A stretch of DNA of 64,000 nt from Candidatus Cloacimonadota bacterium (GTDB lineage: Bacteria > Cloacimonadota > Cloacimonadia > Cloacimonadales > Cloacimonadaceae). The DNA lies in NCBI GenBank assembly GCA_023228125.1, contig JALOBT010000004.1, positions 1 through 64,000 of the forward strand. The letters run 5' to 3'. A program made the position numbers and the translations under genes. The notes under the pieces are model-generated. The model was not told where the DNA came from and ran no database searches. It saw only the letters and a program-made list of their open reading frames with translations. Of this stretch, positions 16,568 through 26,700 are shown piece by piece; within the stretch, counting starts at the first letter, position 1, and each line of letters begins with the position of its first letter.

Positions 16568-17989
16568 ATGGACATACGAACCCTAAAACAGCTCATTGAA
16601 GAGCACAAAGTTGAAGCAGTCGATCTAAAATACATCGGACTCGGCGGCCAATGGCATCACATCACCTTCCCAGCCCGCAGGATTGAGGATGTGCTGGAGC
16701 GCGGAGTCGCCTTTGATGGCTCTTCCATTCCCGGAATGCGCAGTGTGGAAAGCGGAGACATGGTGCTGATGCCGGATATCGAAACGGCACAAATAGATTC
16801 ATTTTATGAAATTCCCACCCTCAGGATGATCTGCTCCATCTGTGATGCGGACACCAGAATTGGGATTCAAAAAGACCCTCGCAGCGTGGCTCTGAGAGCG
16901 CACAAGTATATGCAGGATACCGGTATAGCAGATAGCTCTTCCTGGATTCCGGAGCTGGAGTATCACCTCTTTGATACCGTGCAGTTTTATTCGGACAGCT
17001 ATTCCAGCGGCTACAATATCACCTCCAGCGAGAGCAAAGACTGTCTGCCGGAAGACCACGAAGATCTTGATGGCCTCAGCCGTCAGGGCGTGAAAGGCTA
17101 TCATGCCGATACTCCTTTTGACCGCTTTTATGAGATTCGCCAGGAGATGGTGGGTCACATGGAAGATTTGGGCATCAAAATCCGCTATCACCATCACGAA
17201 GTAGGGCTGTCTTCCCAGCAGGAGATCGAAACCGAGCTTTTGGAATTCCCCAAAATCTGTGATGATACCATGGTGATGAAAGACATCATCAGGCGTACCG
17301 CTTTGGAGTATGGCCTCACCGCCACCTTCATGCCCAAACCTGTGTACAATCAAGCCGGCAATGGTATGCACTTTCACATGATGCTGCACAAAAAGGGCAA
17401 AAACATCTTCTACAAAAAGGGTGGCTATGCAGATCTTTCCAAGCAAGCAATCTGGTTCATCGGCGGGATCCTCTTTCACGGCCGCGCTTTGGTGGGGCTC
17501 ACCAATCCTTCCACTAATAGTTTCAAACGCCTGCTGCCCGGTTTTGAAGCTCCTGTAAAGCTAATTTACGGCTTGGCCAATCGCTCTGCCGCCATTCGCA
17601 TCCCCAAATATGCCAATACCGAGGAGAGCAAACGCTTTGAATTCAGGACCGGAGATGGCACCTGCAATCCGTATCTGGCTATGAGCGCGATCTTGATGGC
17701 CGGTTTGGACGGGATCAAAAACAAGATTGATCCGGCGGATCACAAATTCGGACCTTTTGACGACAATATCTTTGCCTGGAGCAAAGAAAAGCAAGCTACC
17801 CTGCTTTCCATCCCGGAAAACCTCAAAGAAGCCCTGCAGGCCTTATCAGATGATCATGAATTTCTTTTGGCCGGTGGAGTATTCAATGAAGACCTTATTA
17901 ACAGCCATATCAAACTAAAGATGGCAGAATATGAAGCCATAGATTCCCGGCCTCACCCCCATGAAATGATGCTGTATTACAATATTTAA
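16568..17989 (+). CDS. glnA: Glutamine synthetase type I
   Basis: A protein of about 473 residues that makes glutamine from glutamate, ammonia and ATP. Conserved blocks: FDGSSIPGMRSVESGDMVLMPD, HHHEVGLSSQQEIE, AGNGMHFHMM, NPSTNSFKRL and NRSAAIRIPKY. The ATG at 16568 has GGAG 6 bases upstream; the in-frame ATG at 16547 has no such site. At the position of the adenylylation loop (NLYDLPPEE in the GSI-beta type) this protein has DDNIFAWS, so the modified Tyr appears to be absent, which argues against GlnE control. It lies about 60 bases after the M50 gene and may have its own promoter. Confidence 0.93.
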   Translation: MDIRTLKQLIEEHKVEAVDLKYIGLGGQWHHITFPARRIEDVLERGVAFDGSSIPGMRSVESGDMVLMPDIETAQIDSFYEIPTLRMICSICDADTRIGIQKDPRSVALRAHKYMQDTGIADSSSWIPELEYHLFDTVQFYSDSYSSGYNITSSESKDCLPEDHEDLDGLSRQGVKGYHADTPFDRFYEIRQEMVGHMEDLGIKIRYHHHEVGLSSQQEIETELLEFPKICDDTMVMKDIIRRTALEYGLTATFMPKPVYNQAGNGMHFHMMLHKKGKNIFYKKGGYADLSKQAIWFIGGILFHGRALVGLTNPSTNSFKRLLPGFEAPVKLIYGLANRSAAIRIPKYANTEESKRFEFRTGDGTCNPYLAMSAILMAGLDGIKNKIDPADHKFGPFDDNIFAWSKEKQATLLSIPENLKEALQALSDDHEFLLAGGVFNEDLINSHIKLKMAEYEAIDSRPHPHEMMLYYNI

Positions 17990-18051
17990 TCTAATACGGA
18001 ATAAAACTTGCAATAACCTTAGATAAATCGAAACTCAGACGAGGATAAACA

Positions 18052-21000
18052 ATGAAGAAACTAACAATGCTGTTGCTCGTGAGCCTGTTTTGTGGGCTTG
18101 CTTTTGCCGTGGGAGTCTCAAACGCTCTCAATTCTTATAGATCTGCCTTTGATCTGCAAGCGCAGGATTCCAGTGGTATGGATATTTCCTTTACCCTGCC
18201 TGCCTTTGAAATCAAGAATGAAATATCAAACGGACAAACCTTCCAAAGAATTGACTTGCCCGATGCCGGAACTTTGATGCAGGATGGAATGCCGGAATTG
18301 CCCGTCATCACCACCACCATCGCCGTGCCCCATTCGGGTTCGGTGTTCATCGAGGTGCAAAATGCGCAGCACAGCATCCTAAGCCAATACAATGCTTATC
18401 CCTTGCAACAAGGTAACAATCTGGACAGTCCCAAAGCCTTTGTGCAAAATATTAATTATTACAGTAGTGGTGGTGTATTTCCCAGCACTACTGTAGAATA
18501 TAGCGAGCCCATGATCCTGCGTGAATTCCGGATCGTGACCATCCAGGTCAATCCCTTTAGCTACAACGCCGTTTCAAACGAGCTCACCGTATATGATAAT
18601 ATGCAACTGCGTGTGAGCTTTACCAGTGAAACAGGCCTCAATGAACTGCCAGGACCGGTGCAATATATCTCACCCAGCTTTGATAAAATCTATAAGGCCA
18701 CGATTCAAAACTATAGTGACTATCGTGACATTATGATCGCCAATACTCCGCCCCGCTTCTTGCTGATTCATGGCAATACCTCAGATGCCAATTTCCACAC
18801 AAACTTGAATAATTATGTGCTTTGGAAGCGTCAGAAAGGCGCGGATGTGGATGTCTTCAGCACTGCCAGTAATCAGGCGGGTTCTTCCACTTCCAGCATC
18901 CAGACCTTTATCCGCGGGCGCTACAACAATCTTGCCACCCGTCCGGACTATGTGATTTTACTGGGCGATGTCACTGGCAGTTTTTCTATTCCGGCTTTTT
19001 CTTACTCTGGAGATACGGACTATCAATACACCCACATGAATACCGGAGATATGCTGGGCGATCTCTTTCTCGGCCGCATATCCGTAGAAAACATCAGTCA
19101 AATGCTGGTGCTTTTTGCAAAGATATATGCCTATGAAAAAGACATCGATGTCTCCTCTGCAGATTGGCTGAATCGGATGCTGCTGGTGGGAGATACCGAT
19201 CCTTCCGGCATCTCCTGTATGTATATCAACAAATACATCAAAGAGATGGCCAGCCAGGTAAATCCGGATTACACTTTTACTGAACTCTACGGCCCCAGTT
19301 TTCCCAGCTTTGTGCCCAGCATCAATTCTGCCATCAATCAAGGCGTGGGTTTCTACAGCTTCCGTGGCTATATAGACTACAGCCCGCCCTCCGAATCCTC
19401 TCTTTTCAATGGCAACAAACTCTTGCATGCGATCAATTTAACCTGTGGCACAAATAACTTTGCCGGCACATCCAAGATGGAGACCTTTATCCGCTATGGC
19501 TCGGTAGCAGTTCCCAAAGGAGCGGTTACCGGAATCGGGATGAGCACATCCAGCACGATGACCACTTTTAACAACGTCCTGCACGGTGGTATATTTGAAG
19601 GAATCTTTGTACACGGGATGCGCACCATGGGTGAAGCACTTTTGCGCGGACGACTGTATATAAACGATATCTTTGGCGTCTCTTCCCCAGCCAATGTGGC
19701 CAAGTTTGCCCACTGGTGCAATCTGATGGGAGACCCCACTATGGAAGTATATACCGGTATTCCGGGCAGCTTCCAAATCAGCACTGATCCTAACATCCCC
19801 TTGGGGATCACCCTTCTGGATGTGGCGGTCACGGATGCGAGCGGTATTGCCCAGGAAGGAGCTTCGGTGACGCTGTCTATGGGCGAGGCCATCATCAGCC
19901 GCGGCTATACCGATGACCAGGGCAACGTGATCCTGGTCTTGCCAGAAACCATGACAGCAGGTCTTGGCGTGATCACAGTGAGCTCTCATAATTTCAAACC
20001 TTTACAGAGTAATATAGATGTCGTTGATCTGCCTACTTTGGTTCCCGCTGCGATCATCATCGATGACGACAATCAGGGTGCCTCGGAAGGAAATGGCAAT
20101 GGTCTCACCACTGCCGGAGAAACTGTGGAGATCTTTTTTGGTCTCAAAAACACCGGTACGGACACCCTTTCCGGCATTTCCGGCACCGTGAGCTCGGATA
20201 GCCCCTGGATAAACATTCTCCAGGCTAATGTCGATTATCCGGACATCATGGGCGGCGGCACTGGCAACAATCTTACCCCAGTCGCAATCGAAGTGGATCC
20301 TGCCACCCCGCATGAGACCATGCTCAGGATGCATGTGAACGTTACAGACTCGTTTGGTGTGAGCTATGAAATATCAGAATTCATCCCGGTGGAAGCCGCG
20401 AAGATCGTATTCGTGGAGCTCAGCGTCCTGGATTATGGAAACAGCATCCTGGAGCCAGATGAGACGGCCAATCTCAGCCTTACTCTCAAGAACATTGGAG
20501 CCACCGGGCTAAGTAACGTTTATGCCCGGCTTTATACCGGAAATGATCTGATGTCTGTGGTGGGCAATACCTCTTTGATAGGGGATATGCCTGTGGATCT
20601 GTCAGTCAGCAGCTCCGAGGTCGAGCCCTTCATAGTCTGGCAACGCCCGGAAACCTTGCCCGGCATGGTAATGCCCTTGTATGTAAGGCTATACAATGAT
20701 GCCGGTTTTGAGCAGATCGTGCATTTCTCCCTCACGGTGGGACAGGTCAGCCAAACTGATCCTTTGGGCCCTGATAGTTACGGCTATGTGATGTATGATT
20801 GGACTGATCTGGCTTATCCGGAAGTGGCCGAATATTCCTGGCTTGAGATCGCTACTCTGGCCGGTGGCTTGGGCACAGCATTGCCGATTTCCGATGTTTA
20901 CAACAGCAGTGACGAAGGTGACCAGGTAGGAGCCCAGTCTCTTGCCGTGGTCAATCTGCCTTTCCCCTTCCAGTTTTATGGCCGGATGTACGATCAGATC

Positions 21001-23508
21001 ACAGTTTGTTCCAATGGCTTTATTGCGATGGGCGTCTCCGAGAATGCAGAATTCAGGAACTTCCGTTTGCCCGGCGCCATGGGGCCCAGCCCCATGATCG
21101 CACCTTTCTGGGATGATCTTGCCACCCATACAGGCGGTGGCATCTACACGATGTTCGATCGCAGCAATCATTCTTTTATTATCGAATGGTACAACCTGAA
21201 AAACGGTAAGAATGGCAGCTCAATGGAGACTTTCCAGGCGATCCTCTATGATCAGGCTACCTACAATACCAGCCTGGGTGATGGTCCGATCAAATTCCAG
21301 TATCATACCTTTAACAACGTCAATTCCCAATCTTCGGAAAGACATGGAAACTACTGCTCCATCGGCATCGAAGACCATAGCGGCAGCAGGGGTTTGGAAT
21401 ATACTTTCAATAACCTCTATCCTACAGCCGCAGCCCCGCTTTCAGATGGCAAAGCGCTGTATATCACCAATGTCCCCATCTACCACGAAGCGGCAAATCT
21501 GCTGATCGCCAATACTTTTTTGGATGATCCCAACAACGTGGTGGAGCCCGGAGAAAGCGTGAGCCTGGGAGTGCTGCTGGAAAATTCTGGAAACCTTGTG
21601 GCCGATGATATCACAGCTACTCTCTTCACAGCAGACCAGTATGTGACCGCCGTAAACGACACGTCTTCATATTATGCGCTGGAGGCTGGAGCCACAGGTG
21701 TAAACCGTACTCCCTTTACCTTCAACGTGGCCCATAATTGCCCGGCAGGCCACGTAATCCAGTTTGCCTTGAGTGTTGAATCTGATGAAACTATTTGGAA
21801 TCGCCAATTCAGCATCCAGGTAGATTCCGCTCAATTGCACTATCACTCCTTCTTAATCTCGGATTCTGAAAGCAACTTTAATGGTGTGATCGATCCTGAT
21901 GAAGCGGTGAAGCTGATCATAAACCTACGTAATAGCAGCGTCGTGGATGCACGTAGTATCAACGTTACTCTGGATAGTGCCGTGCCCAATCTCAGCATTG
22001 CGAATCCAGACAAGATTATTCCTCTGATCGCTGGGAATCAGATCACACAGATCGTCTTTGAGCTTGATTTTACAGGCGTCACCGGTGAAGGCAGCTATCT
22101 GCCTGTGCATTTTACCGCTACACCTCTGAGTGGGGAAGCTGTGAATGTGACTCTGTATATTCCCTACAATCTGCCCAATGTGGAACATGATTTTGAGCTG
22201 AATAACGGCGAATTTGTCTCTGAAACAGGCTGGGCCTGGGGTGAGCCTGCAAACGCTGATGCCTATAGCGGCAGCAAGGTTTGGGCTACCAACCTCAGTG
22301 GACAATATCCCATCAACGTGCAGTATCATCTTTATACCCCGAATTATGTTTTGGGAGCTGGCAGCCAGCTTAGCTTTATGCACTTCTACTCTATAGAACA
22401 GGATTACGACGGAGTAAACCTGTCTATCTCTACAAACAACGGCAATAGCTGGACTGTGATTCCTCCCCTCGGAGGATACAATGGCTCCGCTATCCCCGGC
22501 CTTAATTCTGAAAATGGCTGGACTGGAGAAAGCTCCGGTTGGGTGAATGCCAGTTTCGATCTGAGCCAATATGCCGATCAGGATGTGAAGTTCCGTTTCC
22601 GCCTGGGCTCAAACGGCTCGAATACCGGTCCCGGCTGGTTTATCGATGATTTCCAGCTCAGCGGCGTAAACCTCAAGATGGGTTATGTCCAGGGCACTGT
22701 GTATCTGACTTCCACTATTGATCCCAGTTTGGTTACGGTGATGTCTTCCGGACGCTTTGCCACCAATCCCAATAGCGAAGGCAGCTTCAGATTGTATCTG
22801 CCCAATGGCACCCATTCTGTGTCTGCCAGCTTGCCGAATCACCAGAGCTCCACTCTGAACAACATTCATATCAATGTGGATGCGCCGGTGGTTTCAGCAG
22901 AATTTACCCTCATCGATCTGCCTCCAGTGGAAAACACCACTCTCGAAGTGGACAACGAAACCGGTAGTCTGATCATCTTCTGGGCTCCTCCTAGTGAACC
23001 GATCTTCCCTATTTCTAATTACAGAGTATATCGCAGGTTTGATAGCGGCCCCTTTGAAAAGGTTGCGGAAAACTCAGACGAATCCTACTTTGAAATGTTG
23101 GTCTTGGAAGGCGAATACAAATATTACATCACCGCGGTTTATATGGGCGAAGAAGGTGCTCCTTCGGATATATTGGATGTTCCCTTCCCCTATACACCTC
23201 CAATTAACGCGGATTCTGAGGCTCCTGCACTACAGACCGCTCTGGGTAAGAATTACCCCAACCCCTTCAATCCCACCACGACCATCTCGTTTACCCTGGC
23301 CGAACCTGGTCAGACCAGTCTCAAAATCTACAATGCCAAGGGTCAGCTTGTGCGCCAACTTGCAAATTCGCAGTACAGAGCCGGCCAGCATCATTTGGTT
23401 TGGGATGGACGCGATGCCGTGGGACGTTCGGTCTCCTCAGGCTTGTACTTCTACCGCCTGCAGACCAAGGACTTCAGCAAATCCTACAAAATGGTCCTGA
23501 TGAAATAG
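18052..23508 (+). CDS. Giant secreted C25-like protein with T9SS sorting domain (copy 1)
   Basis: 1,818 residues. Order: signal peptide (MKKLTMLLLVSLFCGLAFA); a pro-region with TTTIAVPHSGSV; a gingipain-like C25 domain at about 225-560 (PRFLLIHGNTSD, RPDYVILLGDV); Ig-like repeats; a region with FPFQFYGRMYDQITVCSNGF; a jelly-roll region ending GPGWFIDDFQLSG; a carboxypeptidase-regulatory-like domain; an FnIII-like domain; and a C-terminal sorting domain with NYPNPFNPTTTISF and SSGLYFYRLQT. The C25 catalytic Cys seems kept (Cys465 in LTCGT), but the usual GHG histidine is Arg438 (YSFRGY), so protease activity is doubtful. It should be exported by Sec and then sorted by T9SS to the surface. The start has GAGG upstream, and a terminator follows. 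Confidence 0.8.
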   Translation: MKKLTMLLLVSLFCGLAFAVGVSNALNSYRSAFDLQAQDSSGMDISFTLPAFEIKNEISNGQTFQRIDLPDAGTLMQDGMPELPVITTTIAVPHSGSVFIEVQNAQHSILSQYNAYPLQQGNNLDSPKAFVQNINYYSSGGVFPSTTVEYSEPMILREFRIVTIQVNPFSYNAVSNELTVYDNMQLRVSFTSETGLNELPGPVQYISPSFDKIYKATIQNYSDYRDIMIANTPPRFLLIHGNTSDANFHTNLNNYVLWKRQKGADVDVFSTASNQAGSSTSSIQTFIRGRYNNLATRPDYVILLGDVTGSFSIPAFSYSGDTDYQYTHMNTGDMLGDLFLGRISVENISQMLVLFAKIYAYEKDIDVSSADWLNRMLLVGDTDPSGISCMYINKYIKEMASQVNPDYTFTELYGPSFPSFVPSINSAINQGVGFYSFRGYIDYSPPSESSLFNGNKLLHAINLTCGTNNFAGTSKMETFIRYGSVAVPKGAVTGIGMSTSSTMTTFNNVLHGGIFEGIFVHGMRTMGEALLRGRLYINDIFGVSSPANVAKFAHWCNLMGDPTMEVYTGIPGSFQISTDPNIPLGITLLDVAVTDASGIAQEGASVTLSMGEAIISRGYTDDQGNVILVLPETMTAGLGVITVSSHNFKPLQSNIDVVDLPTLVPAAIIIDDDNQGASEGNGNGLTTAGETVEIFFGLKNTGTDTLSGISGTVSSDSPWINILQANVDYPDIMGGGTGNNLTPVAIEVDPATPHETMLRMHVNVTDSFGVSYEISEFIPVEAAKIVFVELSVLDYGNSILEPDETANLSLTLKNIGATGLSNVYARLYTGNDLMSVVGNTSLIGDMPVDLSVSSSEVEPFIVWQRPETLPGMVMPLYVRLYNDAGFEQIVHFSLTVGQVSQTDPLGPDSYGYVMYDWTDLAYPEVAEYSWLEIATLAGGLGTALPISDVYNSSDEGDQVGAQSLAVVNLPFPFQFYGRMYDQITVCSNGFIAMGVSENAEFRNFRLPGAMGPSPMIAPFWDDLATHTGGGIYTMFDRSNHSFIIEWYNLKNGKNGSSMETFQAILYDQATYNTSLGDGPIKFQYHTFNNVNSQSSERHGNYCSIGIEDHSGSRGLEYTFNNLYPTAAAPLSDGKALYITNVPIYHEAANLLIANTFLDDPNNVVEPGESVSLGVLLENSGNLVADDITATLFTADQYVTAVNDTSSYYALEAGATGVNRTPFTFNVAHNCPAGHVIQFALSVESDETIWNRQFSIQVDSAQLHYHSFLISDSESNFNGVIDPDEAVKLIINLRNSSVVDARSINVTLDSAVPNLSIANPDKIIPLIAGNQITQIVFELDFTGVTGEGSYLPVHFTATPLSGEAVNVTLYIPYNLPNVEHDFELNNGEFVSETGWAWGEPANADAYSGSKVWATNLSGQYPINVQYHLYTPNYVLGAGSQLSFMHFYSIEQDYDGVNLSISTNNGNSWTVIPPLGGYNGSAIPGLNSENGWTGESSGWVNASFDLSQYADQDVKFRFRLGSNGSNTGPGWFIDDFQLSGVNLKMGYVQGTVYLTSTIDPSLVTVMSSGRFATNPNSEGSFRLYLPNGTHSVSASLPNHQSSTLNNIHINVDAPVVSAEFTLIDLPPVENTTLEVDNETGSLIIFWAPPSEPIFPISNYRVYRRFDSGPFEKVAENSDESYFEMLVLEGEYKYYITAVYMGEEGAPSDILDVPFPYTPPINADSEAPALQTALGKNYPNPFNPTTTISFTLAEPGQTSLKIYNAKGQLVRQLANSQYRAGQHHLVWDGRDAVGRSVSSGLYFYRLQTKDFSKSYKMVLMK

Positions 23509-23548
23509 TATCATATACAAACCCCAAGTAATACAAGTATAAATGTGA

Positions 23549-23580
23549 AATCCCCACAGCCCTTGGCTGCGGGGATTTTT
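23549..23580 (+). terminator. Rho-independent terminator after copy 1
   Basis: A 13-base-pair stem with one mismatch (AATCCCCACAGCC/GGCTGCGGGGATT), loop CTT, then a T-run. It lies 40 bases past the stop of the first C25-like gene and separates it from the second. Confidence 0.9.
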
Positions 23581-23746
23581 CTTTGGGCAAAAGCCTTGGC
23601 GTATCTGCTCGGTCAAATCATCCGGTAGATTCTTTCGCTTTTTTAGGATCTAAGCATTCTATTTGAACCAGAGCCATATTTATTAATGTATTAGGAACAA
23701 GACTTGCATGAAAATAGAATAAACAGATTCCGGTAGAGGATAAACA

Positions 23747-26700
23747 ATGAAGAAATTGGCAATGCTGATGCTCGTGAGCCTGATATGTGGGTTCGCTTTT
23801 GCTGCGGGAGTTTCAAATGCTCTCAGTTCCTATAAGCCTGCTTTTGAACTTCAAGCGCAGGATTCCAGTGGTATGGATATTTCCTTTACCCTGCCTGCCT
23901 TTGAGATCAAGAATGAACTATCAAACGGACAAATTTTCCAAAGAATTGACTTGCCTGATGCAGGAACTTTGATGCAGGATGGGATGCCGGAATTGCCCGT
24001 CATCACCACCACCATTGCTGTGCCTCATCAGGGTTCAGTATCCATCGCAGTTCAAAATGCGCAGCAGAGCATGCTCAGCCAATATAAGGCCTATCCTCTG
24101 CAACAGGGCAACGAGCTTGGGCAGCTCAAGGCCTTTGTGCAAAATATTAATTATTATAGTAGCGGTGGTGTGTTTCCCAGCTCTATTGCAGAATGCGGCG
24201 AGCCCATGATCCTGAGGGATTTCAGGATAGTCACCATCCAGATCAATCCCTTCAGTTACAATGTAAGCACCCAGGAACTCATTGTATATGATCATATCCA
24301 AATACGGGTGAATTTCACCGATCAACCAGGCCCCAATGAGCTGCCAGGGCCAGTGCAATATATCTCCCCCAGCTTTGATAAAATCTATAATGCCGTGATT
24401 CAAAACTACAATGACTATCGTGGCATTATGATCGCGGATACCCCGCCCCGCTTCTTGATCATTCATGGTAATACCACAGATGTCAATTTCCATAGCGCTT
24501 TGAATAACTATGTGCTTTGGAAGCGCCAGAAAGGCGCGGATGTGGATGTTTTCAACACTGCAGCAAACCAGGCTGGCTATTCCACCTCCAGCATCCAGAG
24601 CTTTATCAGAGCTCGCTACAACAATCTTGCCACGCGTCCAGACTATGTAATTCTAATCGGAGATACCATTGGTAGCTTTGCTGTTCCTGCTTTTAAGTAT
24701 GCCACTGGAGACACAGACTATCCTTATACCCACATGAATACCACAGATATGTTAGGAGATATTTTTGTCGGGCGCATCTCCGTAGAGAATATCAGTCAAT
24801 TGCTGCTGCTGTTTGAGAAGATCTATGCCTATGAAAGAAACATCGATACTGCCTCTGCCTCCTGGCTGGACCGGATGCTGCTGGTGGGAGATACCGATCC
24901 TTCCGGCATCTCCTGTATGTATATCAACAAATACATCAAAGAGATGGCCAGCCAGGTAAATCCGGATTACACTTTTACTGAACTCTACGGCCCCAGTTTT
25001 CCCAGCTTTGTGCCCAGCATCAATTCTGCCATCAATCAAGGCGTGGGTTTTTACAGTTTCCGTGGCCTTGCTGATTACAATCCGCCTTCTGCATCCTCTC
25101 TTTATAATGGTAACAAACTCTTGCACGCGGTAAATATTACTTGTGGTACTAATAGTTTCGCTTCCGGCACCTCTCAGATGGAGGCCTTTATTCGCTATGG
25201 CACGACGGTCGCTCCCAAAGGAGCCGTTACCGGAATCGGGATGAGCACGACCCTCACGCACACCACCTTTAACAACGTCTTGCACGGTGGCATCTTTGAA
25301 GGAATCTTTGTGCATGAGATGCGCAGTATGGGTGAAGCTCTTTTGTGCGGACGACTTCATGTTAACGGTATCTTTGGCATCTCTTCCCCAGACAATGCAG
25401 CCAAGTTTGCTCATTGGTGCAACTTGGTGGGAGACCCTACCATGGAAGTTTTTACCGGCAGACCGGGCAGCTTCCAGATCAGCACTGAGGCAAATATTCC
25501 CTTGGGGCTTACGCTGCTGGATGTGGCGGTCACGGATAGCAATGGGATAGTCCAGGAAGGAACTTCGGTGACTCTGTCTCAAGGACAAACCATTCTTAGC
25601 CGCAGCTACACCGATGCCCAGGGCCAGGCGATCCTCGTCTTACCGGAAACCATGTCTGCTGGTATAGCTACAATCACAGTGAGCTCTCATAATTTTAAGC
25701 CTCTGCAGATTACGAAAAACATCGTCAATCTACCTGCCTTGGTTCCCGCTGCGATCATTATTGATGACGACAATCAGGGTGCCTCAACAGGCAATGGAAA
25801 TGGTGTTGCCACAGCCGGCGAAACTGTGGAGATATTTTTTGGCCTCAAAAACACTGGCACTTATACCATTTCCGGCATTTCCGGCACCGTGAGCTCCAGT
25901 AGTCCCTGGATCAACATCCTCTCAGGTAATATCGAATATCCGGCTATCCCGAGTGGAGCTACGGGCAACAATTTTACCCCGATCATAGTCCAGATAGCCC
26001 CTGCCACACCGCCTGAAACTATGCTCAGGCTATATCTGAATCTCACAGACTCATCTGGCCAAAGCTATGTAGTATCAGAATTTATCCCAGTGGAAGCCGC
26101 TAAGATTGTTTTCGTAGAGATCAGCGTCCTGGATTATGCAGACGGCATCCTGGAGCCCGATGAGACGGCAAGCCTCAGCATTACTCTCAAGAACATTGGA
26201 GCTATTGGGCTTAGCAATATCCAGGCCCGTCTTTATACCGAAAACTATCTTCTCTCCATAGTCCGCAATACTGCATTTATAGGCTCTATGCCTCTGAACC
26301 AGCCGGTCACCAGCTCCCAGAGTGAATCCTTCATCGTCTGGCTGCGTCCGGAAACCTTGCCCGGCATGGTAATACCCATGTATGTAAAGCTGTACAACGC
26401 TTCCGGTTTTGAACAGATCGTGCATTTCTCTCTCACGGTGGGGCAGGTGAGCCAAACTGATCCTTTGGGCCCGGATAGCTACGGCTATGTGATCTATGAT
26501 TGGACCGATCTGGCTTATCCGGAAGCACCCGTATATTCCTGGATTGAGATAGCTACACAGGCAGGTGGGGCGGGGACAGCCTTGCCTATCACAGACCTTC
26601 GTGGCTATGATGAAGGCGATCAGGTAGGAGCTCAGTCTCTCAGCGTGGTCAATCTGCCTTTTCCCTTCCAGTTTTATGGCCAGATCTACGATCAGATCAC

